Assembly (NCBI RefSeq): GCF_018129085.1
Contig: NZ_JAAGBB010000004.1
Coordinates: forward strand, 62,001 to 126,000
Direction of reading: 5' to 3'
DNA: 64,000 bases
Source of the DNA: Plastoroseomonas hellenica
GTDB taxonomy: Bacteria > Pseudomonadota > Alphaproteobacteria > Acetobacterales > Acetobacteraceae
Under the pieces are notes generated by a model. The model was given only the letters and a program-made list of their open reading frames with translations, did not search any database and had not been told where the DNA came from. This document shows positions 34,705 through 44,737 of this stretch, in pieces. Made by a program: the position numbers and the translations under genes. Position 1 is the first letter of the stretch; every line of letters begins with the position of its first letter.

Positions 34705-35883
34705 ATGGACGACATGACCTCGATGCCACGCCCGCAGCCATCGGGGCGGCGATCCGTGGCGCTGCTGCTGCAGGGCGGTGGAGCGCTCGGCAGCTACCAG
34801 GCCGGGGTCTATGAGGCGCTGGCGGACACCCCCTGGCAGCCGGACTGGGTGGCGGGGATTTCAATCGGTGCCATCAACGCCGCGATTATCGCCGGCAATG
34901 CGCGGGAGCGCCGGGTCGAGCGCCTGACCGCCTTCTGGGAAGGGATCACCGATCCGCCCGCCTTCTGGCCGGTGGCCGAAGGCGGCCTCGCGCCCTTCTT
35001 CCCGGAAAGCCGGGAAGCCGGCGCGCTTTCCGCCCTGCTCTTCGGCCAGCCCGGCTTCTTCGCCCCGCGCCCGCTGCTGGAATGGTTCCGGCGCCCGCTG
35101 CCGGTGAGCTTCTACGACACCGCCGCACTGAAGAGCACGCTGGAGCGGCTGGTCGATTTCGACCGCATCAATGCCCGGGAGACGCGCTTCAGCGTCGGCG
35201 CGGTCAACGTGCGCAGCGGCAACTTCATCTATTTCGACAACACCCCGGCGCAGGCGAAGCCGGCGACGCATATCCGCGCCGAGCACGTGATGGCCTCGGG
35301 TGCGCTGCCACCGGGTTTCCCGCCGATCGAGATCGATGGGCAGCACTATTGGGATGGCGGTCTCGTCTCCAACACTCCGCTGCAATACGTGCTGGACACG
35401 GAGCCGCGCGAGAGCCGGATCGCCTTCGAGGTCGACCTGTTCCCGGCGCGCGGCCCGGTGCCGGCCACGCTGCCGGAATCGCAGGAGCGCGAGAAGGACA
35501 TCCGTTATTCCAGCCGCACCCGCGCCGGCGTTGACAGCTTCAAGCGCATGCACGACGTCCGCGTGAACATCAGCGCACTCTGGGAAAAGCTGCCGGAAGA
35601 ACTGCGCGCGACGCCGGAGGCGCAGTACCTGCGCAGCCTCGGCTGTGCCACCACCATGGATGTGGTGGAGCTGATCTACCGCCCCGCCGAGGTCCAGGGG
35701 CAGAGCAAGGACTACGCCTTCAGCCGCGGCACCATGCGGGAACGCTGGGTCCAGGGCCGGGAGGATGCCGCCTTCGTGCTGCACCAGGCGCCCTGGACCG
35801 CGCCCTTCCCGCCCGGTGTCGGCGTGCGGCGTTTCGACCTGCTGGCGCGCAAGAAGGCTGCGGCCGTGGGCGCGCATGTCTGA
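34705..35883 (+). CDS. patatin-like phospholipase with DUF3734 C-terminus
   Basis: 392-residue acyl hydrolase. The oxyanion loop is GGGALGSYQAG, the nucleophile Ser53 is in GISIG, and the dyad partner Asp217 is in WDGGL. The C-terminal part (from about residue 300: ATTMDVVELIYRP, GQSKDYAFSRGTMRERW) is the DUF3734 extension found in proteobacterial patatins. No signal peptide, so it probably works on membrane lipids or polyhydroxyalkanoate from the cytoplasmic side. Stands alone with ~200 bp before it. Confidence 0.92.
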   Translation: MDDMTSMPRPQPSGRRSVALLLQGGGALGSYQAGVYEALADTPWQPDWVAGISIGAINAAIIAGNARERRVERLTAFWEGITDPPAFWPVAEGGLAPFFPESREAGALSALLFGQPGFFAPRPLLEWFRRPLPVSFYDTAALKSTLERLVDFDRINARETRFSVGAVNVRSGNFIYFDNTPAQAKPATHIRAEHVMASGALPPGFPPIEIDGQHYWDGGLVSNTPLQYVLDTEPRESRIAFEVDLFPARGPVPATLPESQEREKDIRYSSRTRAGVDSFKRMHDVRVNISALWEKLPEELRATPEAQYLRSLGCATTMDVVELIYRPAEVQGQSKDYAFSRGTMRERWVQGREDAAFVLHQAPWTAPFPPGVGVRRFDLLARKKAAAVGAHV

Positions 35884-35930
35884 TCCGGCCGACGCTTGAC
35901 GCTCCAAAGGGAGCGGCGTCTGCTTCCCGC

Positions 35931-37601
35931 ATGACCCTTCGCTTCGCCGACATCGCCTATCCCACGCCCAGCCGGGAAAGCCTGGCCCAGGGCCATGCCG
36001 CCATCGAGGCCAAGCTGGCCGACCGATCGGCGGCGATCGCCGCCTGGGACAAGGCGCGGCGCGATTACGAGGGCTGGAGCGCACTGGTGCATCTGCGCTT
36101 CTCCCAGGACACCGCCGATCCCGCCGCCAAGGCGGCGCGCGAATATGCCGATGCGCTGGCGCCGGAGGCGACGCAGCACGAAACCGCGATCAAGCAGCGC
36201 CTGCTCGCCGACCCCGATCGCGCCGGGCTGGAAGCCCTGGTCGGCGCCCATACGGTGCGGCTCTGGGAAAACGACGTCACCACCTTCGACCCGGCGATAT
36301 CAGCCGATCTCGAGGAGGAGTCGAAGCTCTCGGCGCGCTACACAGAGCTGCTCGCCTCGGCGCACTTCACGATCGGCGGCGAGAGCGTGAACCTCTCGGG
36401 CCTCGCGCCTTTCGCCGAGGATGCGGACCGTGCGCTGCGCCATGAGGCGGAGAGGCTGCGCTGGAGCTTCTTCGCCGCGAACCGCGAAGCCCTCGACGGC
36501 ATCTACGATGCGCTGGTGAAGCTGCGCCACGGCATGGCGGTGAAGCTCGGCGACCGCGACTTCACCACCCTCGGCTACCGCCGCCTGCGGCGGCTGGACT
36601 ATGGCCCGCAGGAGGTCGCGCGCTATCGCGAGCAGGTGCTGCGCCATGTCGTGCCGCTGGTCGCCAGGCTGCTGGAACAGCGGCGCACCGAGCAGGGTTG
36701 GGACCGGCTGCGCTATTGGGATGAGGCGTTGATCGACCCCGCCGGCAATCCAAAGCCGGTCGGCGACCACGACACCCTGGTCGCCGCGGCCGAGACCATG
36801 TTCGACCGCATGGATCCGCGGCTCGCGGATTTCTACCGGATGCTGCGCGATGGCGGCTTCATGGACCTGAAGAACCGCCCCTCCAAGGCGGGCGGCGGCT
36901 TCTGCACCGCCTTCCCGAAGCAGGGGGTGCCCTTCATCTTCGCCAATTTCAACGGCACGCATCACGACATCGGCGTCTTCACCCACGAGATGGGGCATGC
37001 CTTCCAGTGCTGGGAAAGCCGCGCGCTGCCCGGCATCGACCAGCTTTGGCCGACGATGGAAGCGGCCGAGATCCATTCCATGGGCCTCGAATTCCTGACC
37101 CATCCGCAGATGGGGCTCCTGGTCGGCGACGCCGCCGCCGACCGCTTCCGGCGCATGCACCTGATCGGCTCGCTCGCTTTCCTGCCCTATGGCGTCTGCG
37201 TCGATCACTTCCAGCACGAGGTCTACGCCAATCCGGGCGCAACGCCGGCTGAGCGGCACGCGATCTGGCAGCGGCTGGAACGCCTCTACATGCCCTGGAC
37301 CGACTACGGCGACCTGCCGCATGTCGCGACCGGCGGCCGCTGGCAGGCGAAGCAGCACATCTACGCCAGCCCCTTCTACTACATCGACTACACGCTGGCG
37401 CTCTGCTGCGCGCTGCAGTTCTGGGTGAAGAGCCGCCACGATCCGAAAGCGGCGCTCGATGCCTATGTCGCGCTCTGCGGCCGCGGCGGGTCGATGCCCT
37501 TCAGCGGTCTCGTCGCCTCCGCCGGGCTGATCTCGCCCTTCGCGGAAGGCGCCCTCGCCGAGGTGGTGCGCGAGGCGGAGGGCTTCCTAGGCGCGGGCTG
37601 A
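35931..37601 (+). CDS. M3 family oligoendopeptidase
   Basis: 556-residue metallopeptidase. The zinc motif HEMGH is at residues 352-356 (FTHEMGHAFQ), with the third ligand Glu in the following MEAAEIHSMGLEF segment. RPSKAGGGFCTAFP and the C-terminal YIDYTLALCCALQFW are M3B (PepF-like) blocks. The N-terminal half is a helical substrate lid. Likely cytoplasmic, degrading short peptides. It follows the patatin gene by 47 bases. Confidence 0.92.
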   Translation: MTLRFADIAYPTPSRESLAQGHAAIEAKLADRSAAIAAWDKARRDYEGWSALVHLRFSQDTADPAAKAAREYADALAPEATQHETAIKQRLLADPDRAGLEALVGAHTVRLWENDVTTFDPAISADLEEESKLSARYTELLASAHFTIGGESVNLSGLAPFAEDADRALRHEAERLRWSFFAANREALDGIYDALVKLRHGMAVKLGDRDFTTLGYRRLRRLDYGPQEVARYREQVLRHVVPLVARLLEQRRTEQGWDRLRYWDEALIDPAGNPKPVGDHDTLVAAAETMFDRMDPRLADFYRMLRDGGFMDLKNRPSKAGGGFCTAFPKQGVPFIFANFNGTHHDIGVFTHEMGHAFQCWESRALPGIDQLWPTMEAAEIHSMGLEFLTHPQMGLLVGDAAADRFRRMHLIGSLAFLPYGVCVDHFQHEVYANPGATPAERHAIWQRLERLYMPWTDYGDLPHVATGGRWQAKQHIYASPFYYIDYTLALCCALQFWVKSRHDPKAALDAYVALCGRGGSMPFSGLVASAGLISPFAEGALAEVVREAEGFLGAG

Positions 37602-37638
37602 TAGGCCAAGCTCACCGCGAAACGGGAGAGACACGACC

Positions 37639-38838
37639 ATGGCCCATGCCGGCTTGCGCTTCGGCATCTTCCTGGCCCCCTTCCATCGCGTGGGTGACAA
37701 CCCGACGCTCGCCTTCCAGCGCGACCTGGAGCTGGTCGCCTGGATCGACCAGCTCGGCTTCGACGAGGCCTGGATCGGGGAGCATCACTCGGCGGGCTGG
37801 GAGACCATCGCTTCCCCCGAGATCTTCATCGCCGCCGCCGCCGAGCGCACCCGTCACATCCGCCTCGGCTCCGGCGTCACCAGCCTGCCCTATCACCATC
37901 CGCTGCTGGTCGCGCAGCGCTTCGTCCAACTCGACCACATGACGCGCGGGCGCACCATGCTGGGCTGCGGGCCGGGCGCGCTGGTCTCGGATGCCTGGAT
38001 GATGGGGATCGAGGCCGGCGACCAGCGCCGCCGCATGGAAGAAAGCCTCTCGGCCATCATGCGCCTGCTCGCCTGCGAAGAGCCGGTGACCATGAAGACC
38101 GATTGGTTCGAGCTGCGCGAGGCGCGGCTGCACCTCGCACCCTATACCCATCCCTGCTTCCCGATCGCGGTCGCCAGCAGCACCACGCCATCGGGCGTGC
38201 TGGCGGCGGCGAAGCACGGCGTCGGGCTGATCTCGCTCGGCGCCGGGCTGCCGGGCGGACCGACGAAGCTCGCGGAGCAATGGCGCCTCGGCGAAGCGAC
38301 GGCGGCCGAGCACGGCAAGACCATGGACCGCGCCAATTGGCGCCTGGTCGTGAACTTGCATGTCGCCGAAGACGACGAGCAGGCGATGCGCGAGGTGCGC
38401 CTGGGCGAACGGCTGGAGACCAACGACTATTTCTCCGAGGTGCTGGGCCGGCCGCCGATGCGCTCCGAGAACCCGCTGAAGGAAGGGCTGGAGGCCGGCA
38501 CCACCCTGGTAGGTTCGCCGGAGACGGTCGCAAAGGGCATCGAGCGGCTGCTGGCCTTCACCGAGGGCGGCGCCGGCTGCGTGCTGTTCCGCAGCCATGA
38601 TTGGGCGAACCGGGAGCAGACGCTCCGCAGCTACGAGCTGTTCGCGCGCTGGGTGATGCCGCGCTTCCAGGGCTCGACCGTCACCACCCACGCCTCCCGC
38701 GAATGGGTCAGCGAGAACAGGGGCACCATCTTCGCGCCGAACATCGCGGCGCTGAAGCAGGCCTTCGTCGATGCCGGCCAATCGGTGCCGGATAGCGTGC
38801 GGCTGCGCCTGCATGCGGGACAGACGCCGAAGGACTGA
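37639..38838 (+). CDS. LLM-class flavin-dependent oxidoreductase
   Basis: 399-residue bacterial-luciferase-fold FMN enzyme (limonene monooxygenase/alkanal monooxygenase group). GFDEAWIGEHHS and RHIRLGSGVTSLPYHHP give the flavin-binding barrel; LGCGPGAL and WFELREARLHLAPY are further family blocks. It needs a flavin reductase partner, which is not nearby. Substrate unknown. Located 37 bases after the M3 peptidase gene. Confidence 0.9.
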   Translation: MAHAGLRFGIFLAPFHRVGDNPTLAFQRDLELVAWIDQLGFDEAWIGEHHSAGWETIASPEIFIAAAAERTRHIRLGSGVTSLPYHHPLLVAQRFVQLDHMTRGRTMLGCGPGALVSDAWMMGIEAGDQRRRMEESLSAIMRLLACEEPVTMKTDWFELREARLHLAPYTHPCFPIAVASSTTPSGVLAAAKHGVGLISLGAGLPGGPTKLAEQWRLGEATAAEHGKTMDRANWRLVVNLHVAEDDEQAMREVRLGERLETNDYFSEVLGRPPMRSENPLKEGLEAGTTLVGSPETVAKGIERLLAFTEGGAGCVLFRSHDWANREQTLRSYELFARWVMPRFQGSTVTTHASREWVSENRGTIFAPNIAALKQAFVDAGQSVPDSVRLRLHAGQTPKD

Positions 38839-38975
38839 GCAGCCCCGACAGACAAGTCGCGAGTTTGCGCAGCGCCGCAGCCTGACGGTCTGCCCATGTC
38901 ATCGTTTCGTCACTGACCCGTCATCCCGCTGCATCGCAGCGTGCTTAACCCCTCGACCCGACGATGGAGGGGTTG

Positions 38976-40529
38976 ATGGGCAAACGCCGCAACGTGCTGT
39001 TGATCGTGGTGGACCAGTGGCGCGCGGATTTCGTGCCGGCGCTGGGGGCGGGCTTCATCCGCACGCCGAACCTGGACCGGCTCTGCCGCGAAGGCGTGAC
39101 CTTCCGCCACCACGTCACCACCACGGTCCCCTGCGGCCCGGCGCGCGCCAGCCTGCTGACCGGCCTCTATCTGATGAATCACCGGGCGGTGCAGAACACC
39201 ATCCCGCTGGATCAGCGCCACTTCAACCTGGCCAAGGCGCTGCGGCTGATCGGCTATGACCCGGCGCTGATCGGCTACACCACGACGACGCCCGACCCGC
39301 GCACCACCGGCCCGCGCGACCCGCGCTTCCTGGTGCTCGGCGACATCATGGAGGGCTTCCGCTCGGTCGGCGCTTTCGAGCCGAATATGGACGGGTATTT
39401 CGGCTGGATCGCGCAGAACGGCTTCACCCTGCCGCCGAAGCGCGAGGATATCTGGCTGCCGGAAGGCGTCGACGCGGTGCCCGGCGCCACCGACCGCCCG
39501 TCCCGCATCCCGAAGGAATTCTCCGACAGCAGCTTCTTCACCGAACGCGCCCTGACCTATCTGAAGGGCAAGGGTGACAAGAGCTGGTTCCTGCATCTCG
39601 GCTACTACCGCCCGCATCCGCCCTTCGTGGCGCCGGCGCCTTACCACGCCATGTATCGGCCGGAGGACATGCCCCGCCCGGTGCGCGCGCCGAGCTGGGA
39701 GCAGGAGGCGGCGCAGCACCCGCTGCTCGATTTCTATCTGCGCAACATCCGCCGCGGCAGCTTCTTCCACGGCGCCGATGGCGACGCGGCGTCGCTCGAC
39801 GAAGCTGCGATCCTGCAGATGCGGGCCACCTATGCCGGCCTGATCACCGAGATCGACGACTGTCTCGGCCGCGTCTTCGACTACCTCGACGAGACCAAGC
39901 AATGGGAGGACACGCTCGTGGTCTTCACCAGCGACCATGGCGAGCAGCTCGGCGACCATTACCTGCTCGGCAAGATCGGCTACCACGACGAGAGCTTCCG
40001 CATCCCGCTGGTAGTGAAGGACCCGAACGCGCCGGCCCGCGCCGGCAGCATCGAGAGCGCCTTCACCGAAAGCGTCGACGTGATGCCGACCATCCTCGAC
40101 TGGCTCGGCGGCGAGATCCCGCGCGCCGCCGACGGCGCGTCCCTGCTGCCGCTGGTGCATGGGTCGAAGCCCGCCGATTGGCGCGATGCGCTGCACTACG
40201 AATACGACTTCCGCGACGTGCACTACAGTCGGCCGGAAAGCACGATCGGCCTCGGCATGGATGAGAGCAGCCTCTGCGTCATCCAGGACGAGCACTACAA
40301 GTACGTGCACTTCGCGGCCCTGCCGCCGCTGTTCTTCGACCTGCGCGACGACCCGCACCAGTTCCGCAACCTGGCCGAAGAACCCGCCTATGCAGGGCTC
40401 GTGAAGAATTACGCGCAGAAGGCGCTGTCCTGGCGGCTGCGCCATGCGGAACGCACCCTGACGCATCACCGCGCGACGCCGCAGGGGCTTGAGACCCGCA
40501 GCGTCCGCGCGCCCGAGGAGAGCGAATGA
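38976..40529 (+). CDS. type I sulfatase / phosphonate monoester hydrolase-like enzyme
   Basis: 517-residue alkaline-phosphatase-fold hydrolase. Cys53 in PCGPARASLLTG is the residue converted to formylglycine; Asp13 (VVDQWR) and the TSDHGEQLGDH segment bind the metal. The layout is closer to phosphonate monoester hydrolases/arylsulfatases with relaxed substrate range than to choline sulfatase. There is no signal peptide, so substrate must be imported. GGAGG 5 bases before fixes the start at 38976. The stop overlaps the next gene (ATGA), making it the first gene of a seven-gene transporter operon. Confidence 0.88.
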   Translation: MGKRRNVLLIVVDQWRADFVPALGAGFIRTPNLDRLCREGVTFRHHVTTTVPCGPARASLLTGLYLMNHRAVQNTIPLDQRHFNLAKALRLIGYDPALIGYTTTTPDPRTTGPRDPRFLVLGDIMEGFRSVGAFEPNMDGYFGWIAQNGFTLPPKREDIWLPEGVDAVPGATDRPSRIPKEFSDSSFFTERALTYLKGKGDKSWFLHLGYYRPHPPFVAPAPYHAMYRPEDMPRPVRAPSWEQEAAQHPLLDFYLRNIRRGSFFHGADGDAASLDEAAILQMRATYAGLITEIDDCLGRVFDYLDETKQWEDTLVVFTSDHGEQLGDHYLLGKIGYHDESFRIPLVVKDPNAPARAGSIESAFTESVDVMPTILDWLGGEIPRAADGASLLPLVHGSKPADWRDALHYEYDFRDVHYSRPESTIGLGMDESSLCVIQDEHYKYVHFAALPPLFFDLRDDPHQFRNLAEEPAYAGLVKNYAQKALSWRLRHAERTLTHHRATPQGLETRSVRAPEESE

Positions 40530-42151
40530 TGACCCGGATCACCCGCCGTGCCACGTTTGCGGCGGGCGCCGCGCTGGCGCTGCCGCGCTTCGCGATCGCC
40601 CAGGCCGACCAGCGGCCGTCCATCACTGTCGCGGTGCAGAAGATCAGCAATGCCAATGTGCTGGAGCCGCTGCGCGAACAGTCCAATGTCGGCGAGCGCG
40701 TTTGCCTGACCTCGCTCTGGGAGGGCCTGCTCGGCCGCAACTACCAGGGGCAGCTCCAGACCGTGCCGGTGCTGGCGACCGAGGTGCGCCGCATCAGCGA
40801 CAGCGTGGTCGAATTCAAGCTCCGCCAGGGCGTGAAGTTCCACAATGGCGACGAGTTCACCGCCGAGGACGTCGCCTTCTCCTTCGGCAATGACCGCATG
40901 TTCGGCCCCGGCGGCCCGAACAGCAGCGGCACCATCCGCGTCGGCGAGGCGAACCCGACCCGCGGCGGCAAGGAGCTGCCGGCCGAGGTGCCCGCCGTCG
41001 CCAACCGCTCCTTCCCGGGGCTCGAGCGGATCGAGATCGTCGACCGTCACACGGTGCGCTGGATCAACCGCACCCCGGACGTGACCCTGGAGGGCCGCCT
41101 CGCGCGCTACGCCAGCGAGATCGGCAGTCGCCGCGGTTATGCCGAGGCCGCGACCTGGCTCGACTGGGCGCGCAAGCCCGTCACCACCGGCCCCTACAAG
41201 GTGCTGGAGTTCCGCCCCGACACCTCGCTGACCTTGGCCGCACATGACGAGTACTGGGGCGGCCGCCCGCCGCTGCGCCAGCTCCGCTTCGTCGAGGTGC
41301 CGGAGGTGTCGTCGCGTATCAACGGTCTGCTCTCCGGCGAATACCACTTCGCCTGCGACATCCCGCCCGACCAGATCACCGGCGTCGAGCGCAACAGCGC
41401 CTTCGAGGTGGTGGGCGGCACCATCCCGAACCACCGCCTGACGGTCTTCGACAAGACCCATGCCGTGCTGCGCAACCCGCTGGTGCGCCGTGCCTTCACG
41501 CATTCGATCGACCGCCAGGCGATCGTCGACAGCCTCTGGGCAGGGCGCACCGTGATCCCGAAGGGGTTGCAGTGGGAATTCTACGGCGACATGTACATCG
41601 CCGATTGGGCGGTGCCGCGCTTCGACCAGGCCGAAGCCCGCCGACTGCTGCGCGAGGCCGGCTATCGCGGGGAGCCGATCCCCTATCGCCTGCTGAACAA
41701 CTACTACACCAACCAGACACCGACCGCACAGGTGCTGGTCGAGATGTGGCGCGCCGTCGGGCTCAACGTCCAGATCGAGATGAAGGAAAACTGGTCGCAG
41801 ATCCTGGAGCGTTCGCCGACCCGCGCGGTGCGCGACTGGTCGAATTCCGGCCTGTTCAGCGACCCCGTCTCCTCGCTGGTCAACCAGCATGGTCCAAACG
41901 GCCAGCAGCAGCAGGTCGGCGAATACGCCAACGAGGAATACAACCGCCTCTGCGTCGAGCTGGAGACCAGCACCGACCGTGCCCGGCGCCGCGCCGCCTT
42001 CCGCCGCCTGCTGGAGATCGGCGAGCGCGAGGACCCCGCCTACACCGTGCTGCACCAGAACGCGACCTTCACCGCGAAGCGCAAAGAGATCCGCTGGCAG
42101 GCGGCGCCGGCCTTCGCAATGGATTTCCGCGCCCAGAACTGGGGAGCCTGA
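40526..42151 (+). CDS. family-5 (dipeptide-type) ABC substrate-binding protein, copy 1
   Basis: 541-residue periplasmic receptor. The signal TRRATFAAGAALALPRFAIAQA has a twin Arg. RQGVKFHNGDEFTAEDVAFSF and the YWGGRPPLRQLRF block are SBP_bac_5 hallmarks. A close paralogue follows directly. Overlap with the sulfatase stop couples translation. Binds the transporter's ligand, perhaps a sulfate or phosphonate ester that the sulfatase hydrolyses (inference). Confidence 0.92.
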   Translation: MMTRITRRATFAAGAALALPRFAIAQADQRPSITVAVQKISNANVLEPLREQSNVGERVCLTSLWEGLLGRNYQGQLQTVPVLATEVRRISDSVVEFKLRQGVKFHNGDEFTAEDVAFSFGNDRMFGPGGPNSSGTIRVGEANPTRGGKELPAEVPAVANRSFPGLERIEIVDRHTVRWINRTPDVTLEGRLARYASEIGSRRGYAEAATWLDWARKPVTTGPYKVLEFRPDTSLTLAAHDEYWGGRPPLRQLRFVEVPEVSSRINGLLSGEYHFACDIPPDQITGVERNSAFEVVGGTIPNHRLTVFDKTHAVLRNPLVRRAFTHSIDRQAIVDSLWAGRTVIPKGLQWEFYGDMYIADWAVPRFDQAEARRLLREAGYRGEPIPYRLLNNYYTNQTPTAQVLVEMWRAVGLNVQIEMKENWSQILERSPTRAVRDWSNSGLFSDPVSSLVNQHGPNGQQQQVGEYANEEYNRLCVELETSTDRARRRAAFRRLLEIGEREDPAYTVLHQNATFTAKRKEIRWQAAPAFAMDFRAQNWGA

Positions 42152-42155
42152 GCGG

Positions 42156-43775
42156 ATGATCGCCCGCCGCGCATTGCTCGCCACCGCCGCCGCGGCGGGC
42201 GCCCTGCCCCGTTTCGCCATCGCCCAGGCCGACCAGCGGCCGAGCGTCACCATCGCCGTGCAGAAGATCGCCAACACCAACACGCTGGAGACGCTGCGCG
42301 AGCAATCCAATGTCGGCTCCCGCACCTGGAACAGCTATGCCGAGACGCTGATCGACGTCGACTGGCTCGGCGATCTCGGTCTGCTGCCGTCGTTGGCCGA
42401 GAGCTGGCGGCGGATCGATGCGCGGTCGCTGGAACTGACCTTGCGCGACGGCGTGCTGTTCCATGACGGCCGCCGCATGACGGCGGAAGATGTCGCCTTT
42501 TCCTTCGGCCCGGAACGCATGGGCTGGGAGATGTCGACCGAGCAGGCGCGCAACCTGTTCGGCGGCGTGCCCGGCCAGGGCCAGGGCCGCGCCGCACCGC
42601 CCGAGGTGCTCGCCATCGCGCGCCGCACCTATCCGGGCTTCGAGAAGATCGAGATCGTGGACGCGTGCACGGTGCGCTTCGTCAACCGCACGCCGGACGC
42701 GACCCTGGAAGGCCGGCTGACCCGCAACACCGGCATGATCCTGAGCCAGGCCGCTTTCGGCAACGCGGCCACCTGGCTCGATCACGCGCGCAAACCCGTC
42801 GGCACCGGTCCCTATCGCGTGGCGGAGTTCCGGCCCGACCAGTCGCTGACCCTCGAAGCCTTCGACGACTACTGGGGCGGGCGGCCGCCGCTCCGCCGCA
42901 TCCGCTTCATCGAAGTGCCGGAAGTCGCGTCCCGCATCAACGCGCTGCTCTCCGGCGAGGTGGACTTCGCCTGTGACATGCCGCCCGACCAGGTCAGCAC
43001 GGTGGAGCGCTCGGCGCGGCACCAGGTGGTCGGCGGCCACATCATGAACCACCGGCTGACGGTGTTCGACAAGAACCACCCGCAGCTCGCGAACCCGCTG
43101 ATCCGCCGCGCCTTCACCCACGCGATCGACCGGCAGGCGATCGTCGATGCGCTCTGGGGCGGCCGCACACGGGTGCCGAAGGGCCTGCAGTTCGACTTCT
43201 ACGGCGCCATGCTGCAGCAGGACTGGGAAGCACCGCGCTTCGACCTCGCCGAAGCCCGCCGCCTGCTGCGCGAGGCCGGCTATCGCGGTGCGCCCATCCC
43301 CTATCGCTTGCTGAACAACTACTACACCAACCAGACGCCGACCGCGCAGATCCTGGTCGAGGGCTGGCGCGCCGCCGGGCTCAACGTGCAGATCGAGATG
43401 CGGGAGAACTTCCCGCAGGTGCTGTCCCGCGATGGCCAGCGCGGCGTGCGCGACTGGTCGAACAGTGCCGCCTACAACGACCCGGTCGCCTCGCTCTCCG
43501 CCCAGCACGGGCCGGACGGCCAGCAGTGGCAGATCAACGAATGGCGGAACGAGGAGTTCGGCTCTCTCTCCCGCCTGCTGGAATCGAGCGTCGACCTCGA
43601 GGAGCGCCGTCGCGCCTTCCGCCGCATGCTGGAGATCGCGGAGCGTGAGGACCCGGCCTATACGGTGCTGCACCAGACCGTGAACCTGACCGCGAAGCGC
43701 CGCGACCTGCGCTGGGCGCCGGGCCAGTCCTTCAGCATGGATTTCCGCGCCCGCAACTGGGGTGGTGCGGCGTGA
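42156..43775 (+). CDS. family-5 ABC substrate-binding protein, copy 2
   Basis: 539 residues, clearly a tandem paralogue of the preceding gene. The mature N-terminus (FAIAQADQRPSVTIAVQKI) and the segment RLLREAGYRGAPIPYRLLNN are nearly identical between copies, while the region around residues 55-140 differs strongly. The frame is open upstream into copy 1, but the ATG at 42156, 4 bases after that stop, restores the signal peptide. The two receptors probably serve one permease with different ligands. Confidence 0.92.
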   Translation: MIARRALLATAAAAGALPRFAIAQADQRPSVTIAVQKIANTNTLETLREQSNVGSRTWNSYAETLIDVDWLGDLGLLPSLAESWRRIDARSLELTLRDGVLFHDGRRMTAEDVAFSFGPERMGWEMSTEQARNLFGGVPGQGQGRAAPPEVLAIARRTYPGFEKIEIVDACTVRFVNRTPDATLEGRLTRNTGMILSQAAFGNAATWLDHARKPVGTGPYRVAEFRPDQSLTLEAFDDYWGGRPPLRRIRFIEVPEVASRINALLSGEVDFACDMPPDQVSTVERSARHQVVGGHIMNHRLTVFDKNHPQLANPLIRRAFTHAIDRQAIVDALWGGRTRVPKGLQFDFYGAMLQQDWEAPRFDLAEARRLLREAGYRGAPIPYRLLNNYYTNQTPTAQILVEGWRAAGLNVQIEMRENFPQVLSRDGQRGVRDWSNSAAYNDPVASLSAQHGPDGQQWQINEWRNEEFGSLSRLLESSVDLEERRRAFRRMLEIAEREDPAYTVLHQTVNLTAKRRDLRWAPGQSFSMDFRARNWGGAA

Positions 43776-44737
43776 GTCTGGTTGCCATCCGCGATCTCGC
43801 CGTCAGCTTCGACGGCGCGCCGGCATTGCGCGGCATCGATGTCGAGATCAACAGCGGCGAAGCCCTCGGCATGGTCGGTGAATCCGGCTGCGGCAAGTCG
43901 GTGACCTGGCTCGCCGCCCTCGGCCTATTGCCGGGCAAGGCCCGCATTTCCGGCAGCGTGCGGCTGGAGGGGCAGGAGATCCTGGGTGCGACACCCGCGA
44001 CGCTCGACCGGGTGCGCGGCGGCCGCGTCGCCATGATCTTCCAGGACCCGGCCAGCAGCCTCAACCCGGTGCACCGCATCGGCAAGCAGGTGAGCGAGGC
44101 GCTGAGCCTGCACCGCGGGCTGCGCGGCGCGGCGGCGCGGGCGGAGGCCAGGCGGCTGCTGGACCTGGTCGGCATTCCCGACGCGGCGCGGCGGCTGGAC
44201 GCCTATCCGCACGAGCTCTCGGGCGGGCAGAACCAGCGCGTGATGATCGCGATCGCGCTTGCCGGCCAGCCGGAGCTGCTGGTGGCGGACGAGCCGACGA
44301 CGGCGCTGGACGTGACGATCCAGGCGCAGATCCTCGACCTGCTCGGCACCCTGCGGCGGGAGATGAACATGGCGCTGGTGCTGATCTCGCACGATCTCGG
44401 CGTGATCGCGGAAGCCTGTGAGCGGGTCGCCGTGATGTATGCCGGCCGCATCGTGGAGGAGGCACCGATCGCGCGCATCTTCGCGGCACCGGCGCATCCC
44501 TATACCCAGGGGCTGCTGGGTGCGCTGCCGCCGATCGATGGCGAGCGGCAGCCGCTGGCCGCAATCCCCGGCCAGGTGCCGGATCCCCGCGCCATGCCGC
44601 CCGGCTGCGCCTTCGCGCCGCGCTGCGCGGTGCGCCTCGACGCCTGCGCAGCGGCCATGCCCGAAGGCCGCGCCGTCGCCGAGGGCCATCGCGCCGCCTG
44701 CCTCAGGGCGGGCGCCATGGAAAGGGTATTGGCATGA
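43772..44737 (+). CDS. oligopeptide-type ABC ATPase (DppD/OppD-like)
   Basis: 321-residue ATPase: Walker A GESGCGKS, signature LSGGQNQRV, Walker [14 protein letters not shown], and the C-terminal Cys-rich oligopeptide-transporter segment ([17 protein letters not shown]) that may hold an iron-sulfur cluster in this family. The start is GTG in a GTGA overlap with the receptor gene. Pairs with the following ATPase. Confidence 0.93.
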   Translation: MSLVAIRDLAVSFDGAPALRGIDVEINSGEALGMVGESGCGKSVTWLAALGLLPGKARISGSVRLEGQEILGATPATLDRVRGGRVAMIFQDPASSLNPVHRIGKQVSEALSLHRGLRGAAARAEARRLLDLVGIPDAARRLDAYPHELSGGQNQRVMIAIALAGQPELLVADEPTTALDVTIQAQILDLLGTLRREMNMALVLISHDLGVIAEACERVAVMYAGRIVEEAPIARIFAAPAHPYTQGLLGALPPIDGERQPLAAIPGQVPDPRAMPPGCAFAPRCAVRLDACAAAMPEGRAVAEGHRAACLRAGAMERVLA